Source: Acidobacteriota bacterium
Lineage (GTDB): Bacteria; Acidobacteriota; Terriglobia; Terriglobales; Acidobacteriaceae
Direction: 5' to 3'
DNA length: 64,000 bases
NCBI GenBank assembly: GCA_018268915.1
Contig: JAFDVQ010000005.1
Span: 248,001 to 312,000, forward strand
Shown here: positions 62,329-64,000 of the stretch, in pieces
Layout of the letters: the number at the start of each line of letters is the position of its first letter
Position numbering within the stretch: the first letter of the stretch is position 1
Position numbers and translations under genes: made by a program
The notes under the pieces: generated by a model
What the model saw: only the letters and a program-made list of their open reading frames with translations
Told to the model about the DNA's origin: nothing
Databases searched by the model: none

Positions 62329-63531
62329 ATGGCATCGCGCAAAAGCAAAAAGATCTGGATCTGGATTGGTTCCGTCGTGCTTCTCGTCATCGTCGTTATC
62401 GGCGTTGGGGCCGCGCGCCTCGTCCGCACCGCGAATATCGATCCCAACCGCATCGCCAAGGTGCAGCGCGGTGACGTAGCCCGCTCGGTCGTCGCCACCG
62501 GCAAAATCCAGCCCATCACCAAAGTTGAAGTCAAAAGCAAGGCCTCCGGTATCGTCGAGAAGCTCTACGTCGACATCAACCGCAAAGTCAGAAAGGGTGA
62601 ACCGTTAGCCCAGCTCGATCAGCAGGAGATCCTCGCCCAGGTTGAAGCGCAGCGCGCCCAACTCGCCGCCGCCGAAGCCAACGTCTCCACCTACGAAGCC
62701 AACATCGAGCAGGACAAAGTGAACGCGTCCGCTCCCGACCTGCCCATGTATAAAGCCAAGCTCGAGCGCAATCAGCAGATGGCCAAAGAAGGCATCGTCA
62801 GCAAGCAGGCTCTTGACGACGCTGACCGGGACTACCTGGCCGCGCTCACGAAGCGTGACTCATCCAAAGCCCAAATAGGCGTCGACACGGCCAAGCTCAA
62901 ACAAGCCCGCGCTCAGGTAGCGCAAAGCAAGGCCAGCCTGAAGCAGCTTGAAGAGCAACTCGCATACACCACCATTGTGGCGCCCATGGACGGCGTGATC
63001 CTCTCCCGCGACGTAGAAATGGGCGACGCCGTCAGCTCCATCCTCGTGCTCGGCTCAACAGCCACACTCGTCATGACCGAAGGCGACGTCAATCAGGTCT
63101 ACGTGCAGGGTAAGGTCGACGAGGCCGACATCGCTCACGTTTACATGAACCAGCCCGCTCGCATCAAGGTTGAGAGCTTTCGCGATCGCGTCTTCAACGG
63201 CAAAGTCACGAAGATCGCACCTCTTGGTGTCGAGAAAGACAACGTCACCACCTTCGAAGTGCGCGTCAGCATCGACAACGCCACCGGCGAGCTGAAAGCC
63301 AACATGACCGCCAACGCCGAAATCATGCTAGACGAACACAAGGGCGTATTGTCCGTCCCTGAGAATGCCGTCAGTTACGACGCCCAGAAAAATGCTTTCG
63401 TCCAGGTCCCTGACAAGAGCCAGAAAGAAGGCATGCACAAAGTTGCAGTTGTCATCGGCCTGTCCAACGGCTCACAAACCGAAATCGTCAAAGGCCTGAA
63501 GGAAGGCGACCAGGTTGTGCTCCAGCAGTAA
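62329..63531 (+). CDS. HlyD/MacA-type periplasmic adaptor (efflux RND/ABC adaptor)
   Basis: A 400-residue membrane-fusion protein. The ATG at 62329 has GGAGG upstream; the longer TTG reading at 62311 does not. One N-terminal membrane segment (KIWIWIGSVVLLVIVVIGVG) precedes a biotinyl-lipoyl half (EVKSKASGIVEKLYVDINRK, VRKGEPLAQLDQQEIL), a coiled coil (about 105-205), the other lipoyl half (YTTIVAPMDGVILSRDVEMG), and beta domains. Layout fits MacA-type adaptors working with an ABC exporter. A strong terminator follows 41 bp after the stop, so its exporter genes are not next to it in the same operon. Confidence 0.93.
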   Translation: MASRKSKKIWIWIGSVVLLVIVVIGVGAARLVRTANIDPNRIAKVQRGDVARSVVATGKIQPITKVEVKSKASGIVEKLYVDINRKVRKGEPLAQLDQQEILAQVEAQRAQLAAAEANVSTYEANIEQDKVNASAPDLPMYKAKLERNQQMAKEGIVSKQALDDADRDYLAALTKRDSSKAQIGVDTAKLKQARAQVAQSKASLKQLEEQLAYTTIVAPMDGVILSRDVEMGDAVSSILVLGSTATLVMTEGDVNQVYVQGKVDEADIAHVYMNQPARIKVESFRDRVFNGKVTKIAPLGVEKDNVTTFEVRVSIDNATGELKANMTANAEIMLDEHKGVLSVPENAVSYDAQKNAFVQVPDKSQKEGMHKVAVVIGLSNGSQTEIVKGLKEGDQVVLQQ

Positions 63532-63572
63532 GAGCTTCTAGTTCATCGTGGGGCGTTGATCCGAAGCTGTGC

Positions 63573-63607
63573 CCCGTTCATCGCTAGCTTCATCGGCGAT
63601 GAGCGGG
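63573..63607 (+). terminator. Intrinsic terminator of the HlyD-type adaptor gene
   Basis: CCCGTTCATCGC (63573-63584) pairs with GCGATGAGCGGG (63596-63607), one wobble pair, followed by TTTATTC. It ends the adaptor's transcript 42 bp after its stop. Confidence 0.8.
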
Positions 63608-63656
63608 TTTATTCAGACTTTCCGTTAACACCCACCGCCTCTCATTCGTCATCCTT

Positions 63657-63980
63657 CTAGCACCCGGGAGAATATGTGCCGAGACCCGCTTTCATTTCGT
63701 TCATAAGTTCGGTCTGGTCGCCTGTTCGCACCCGCACAAAGGTGTCCGCAAGTGGACAAAGCTCTCTCGCAACCCAAGCCACCGTCGCACCCGTGAATTC
63801 AACAAAACAAGGGCCTTGCCATACTTCGGGCTGTTTGGCAACACGCATGCTCCCTATCCCATCGTAGAGATTTGTTTGGCCCTCCCCCAATAAACGACGT
63901 CCTTTGCACCATTGCTCAACCAGGTCAGGAATCGCACAAGCCGGGAACCACAACGAGCAGAACTCCGTACCTGACCGCAT
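63657..63980 (-). CDS. Hypothetical protein, possibly extending beyond the window
   Basis: An open frame of 107 residues from ATG 63980. The sequence (PDLVEQWCKGRRLLGEGQTN, RVAKQPEVWQGPCFVEFTGA, VRVRTGDQTELMNEMKAGLG) has the composition of a real protein. It stays open to the window edge, with no stop in the last 20 bp, and no ribosome-binding site is visible before the ATG, so the true start may lie outside. No family recognised. Confidence 0.4.
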   Translation of the reverse strand: MRSGTEFCSLWFPACAIPDLVEQWCKGRRLLGEGQTNLYDGIGSMRVAKQPEVWQGPCFVEFTGATVAWVARELCPLADTFVRVRTGDQTELMNEMKAGLGTYSPGC

Positions 63981-64000
63981 ACACGCAGTTGAATCGAGGA

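Overview
The window looks like ordinary chromosome from an acidobacterium (Acidobacteriota, Terriglobia/Acidobacteriaceae type). The best taxonomic clue is a PadR regulator paired with a long FtsX/MacB-like permease that has no ATPase, an arrangement expanded in this phylum as the ADOP permeases. The moderately GC-rich codon use is uniform by eye. I saw no insertion sequence, phage gene, CRISPR array or rRNA gene, and only one tRNA. Names rest on motif recognition, since no search could be run.

Layout. 1-7.5 kb: a leftward L-rhamnose catabolic cluster (rhaD aldolase/dehydrogenase fusion, rhaB, rhaA, then a regulator joining an IclR-type DNA-binding domain to a periplasmic-binding-protein sugar domain) and a divergent amidohydrolase. 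The motif TTTCAATA occurs in three gene-start regions here and is a candidate operator. 7.6-13.7 kb: a family 2 glycosyltransferase, tRNA-Leu(UAA), a zinc-ribbon protein, a TPR lytic transglycosylase, an ECF sigma factor with its zinc anti-sigma factor, and a diguanylate cyclase response regulator. 14-24 kb: ADOP permease and PadR, an S10 carboxypeptidase, two cyclophilins (one exported, one cytosolic), RecQ, a DUF302 protein, a cNMP-fold protein without a DNA-binding domain, and a YidB-like protein. 24-28 kb: divergent katG and oxyR. 28-34 kb: smc with an unusual acidic insertion in its head, a tiny membrane protein, a YbaK-type deacylase and purC.

34-38 kb: cvpA, a Fis-type HTH protein, a HAD phosphatase translationally coupled to a TPR-secretin, and a small membrane protein. 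38-46 kb, all leftward: a DsbA-like protein, nadE, an exopolysaccharide sugar-phosphate transferase, an Mla-type ABC ATPase with an altered signature, mobA and an M20 peptidase. 46-52 kb: a rhodanese, then rightward an ABC-F ATPase, an NtrC-type regulator, its probable sensor kinase and a lipoprotein coupled to the kinase. 52-64 kb: nadK, tlyA, a YVTN beta-propeller lipoprotein, a GH31 glycosidase, DUF92 and YdeI-like proteins, a citramalate-synthase-like enzyme and a single HlyD/MacA-type adaptor. Gaps in the last 6 kb carry palindromic repeat-like elements.

Together the genes suggest a heterotroph using plant sugars (rhamnose, alpha-xylosides), with envelope biogenesis, peroxide defence and much transcriptional regulation. 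The most interesting points are the chimeric rhamnose regulator with its candidate operators, the degenerate cNMP-fold protein preceded by a CRP-like dyad, the Smc head insertion, and a G/T/C-rich repeat shared by two intergenic sites.
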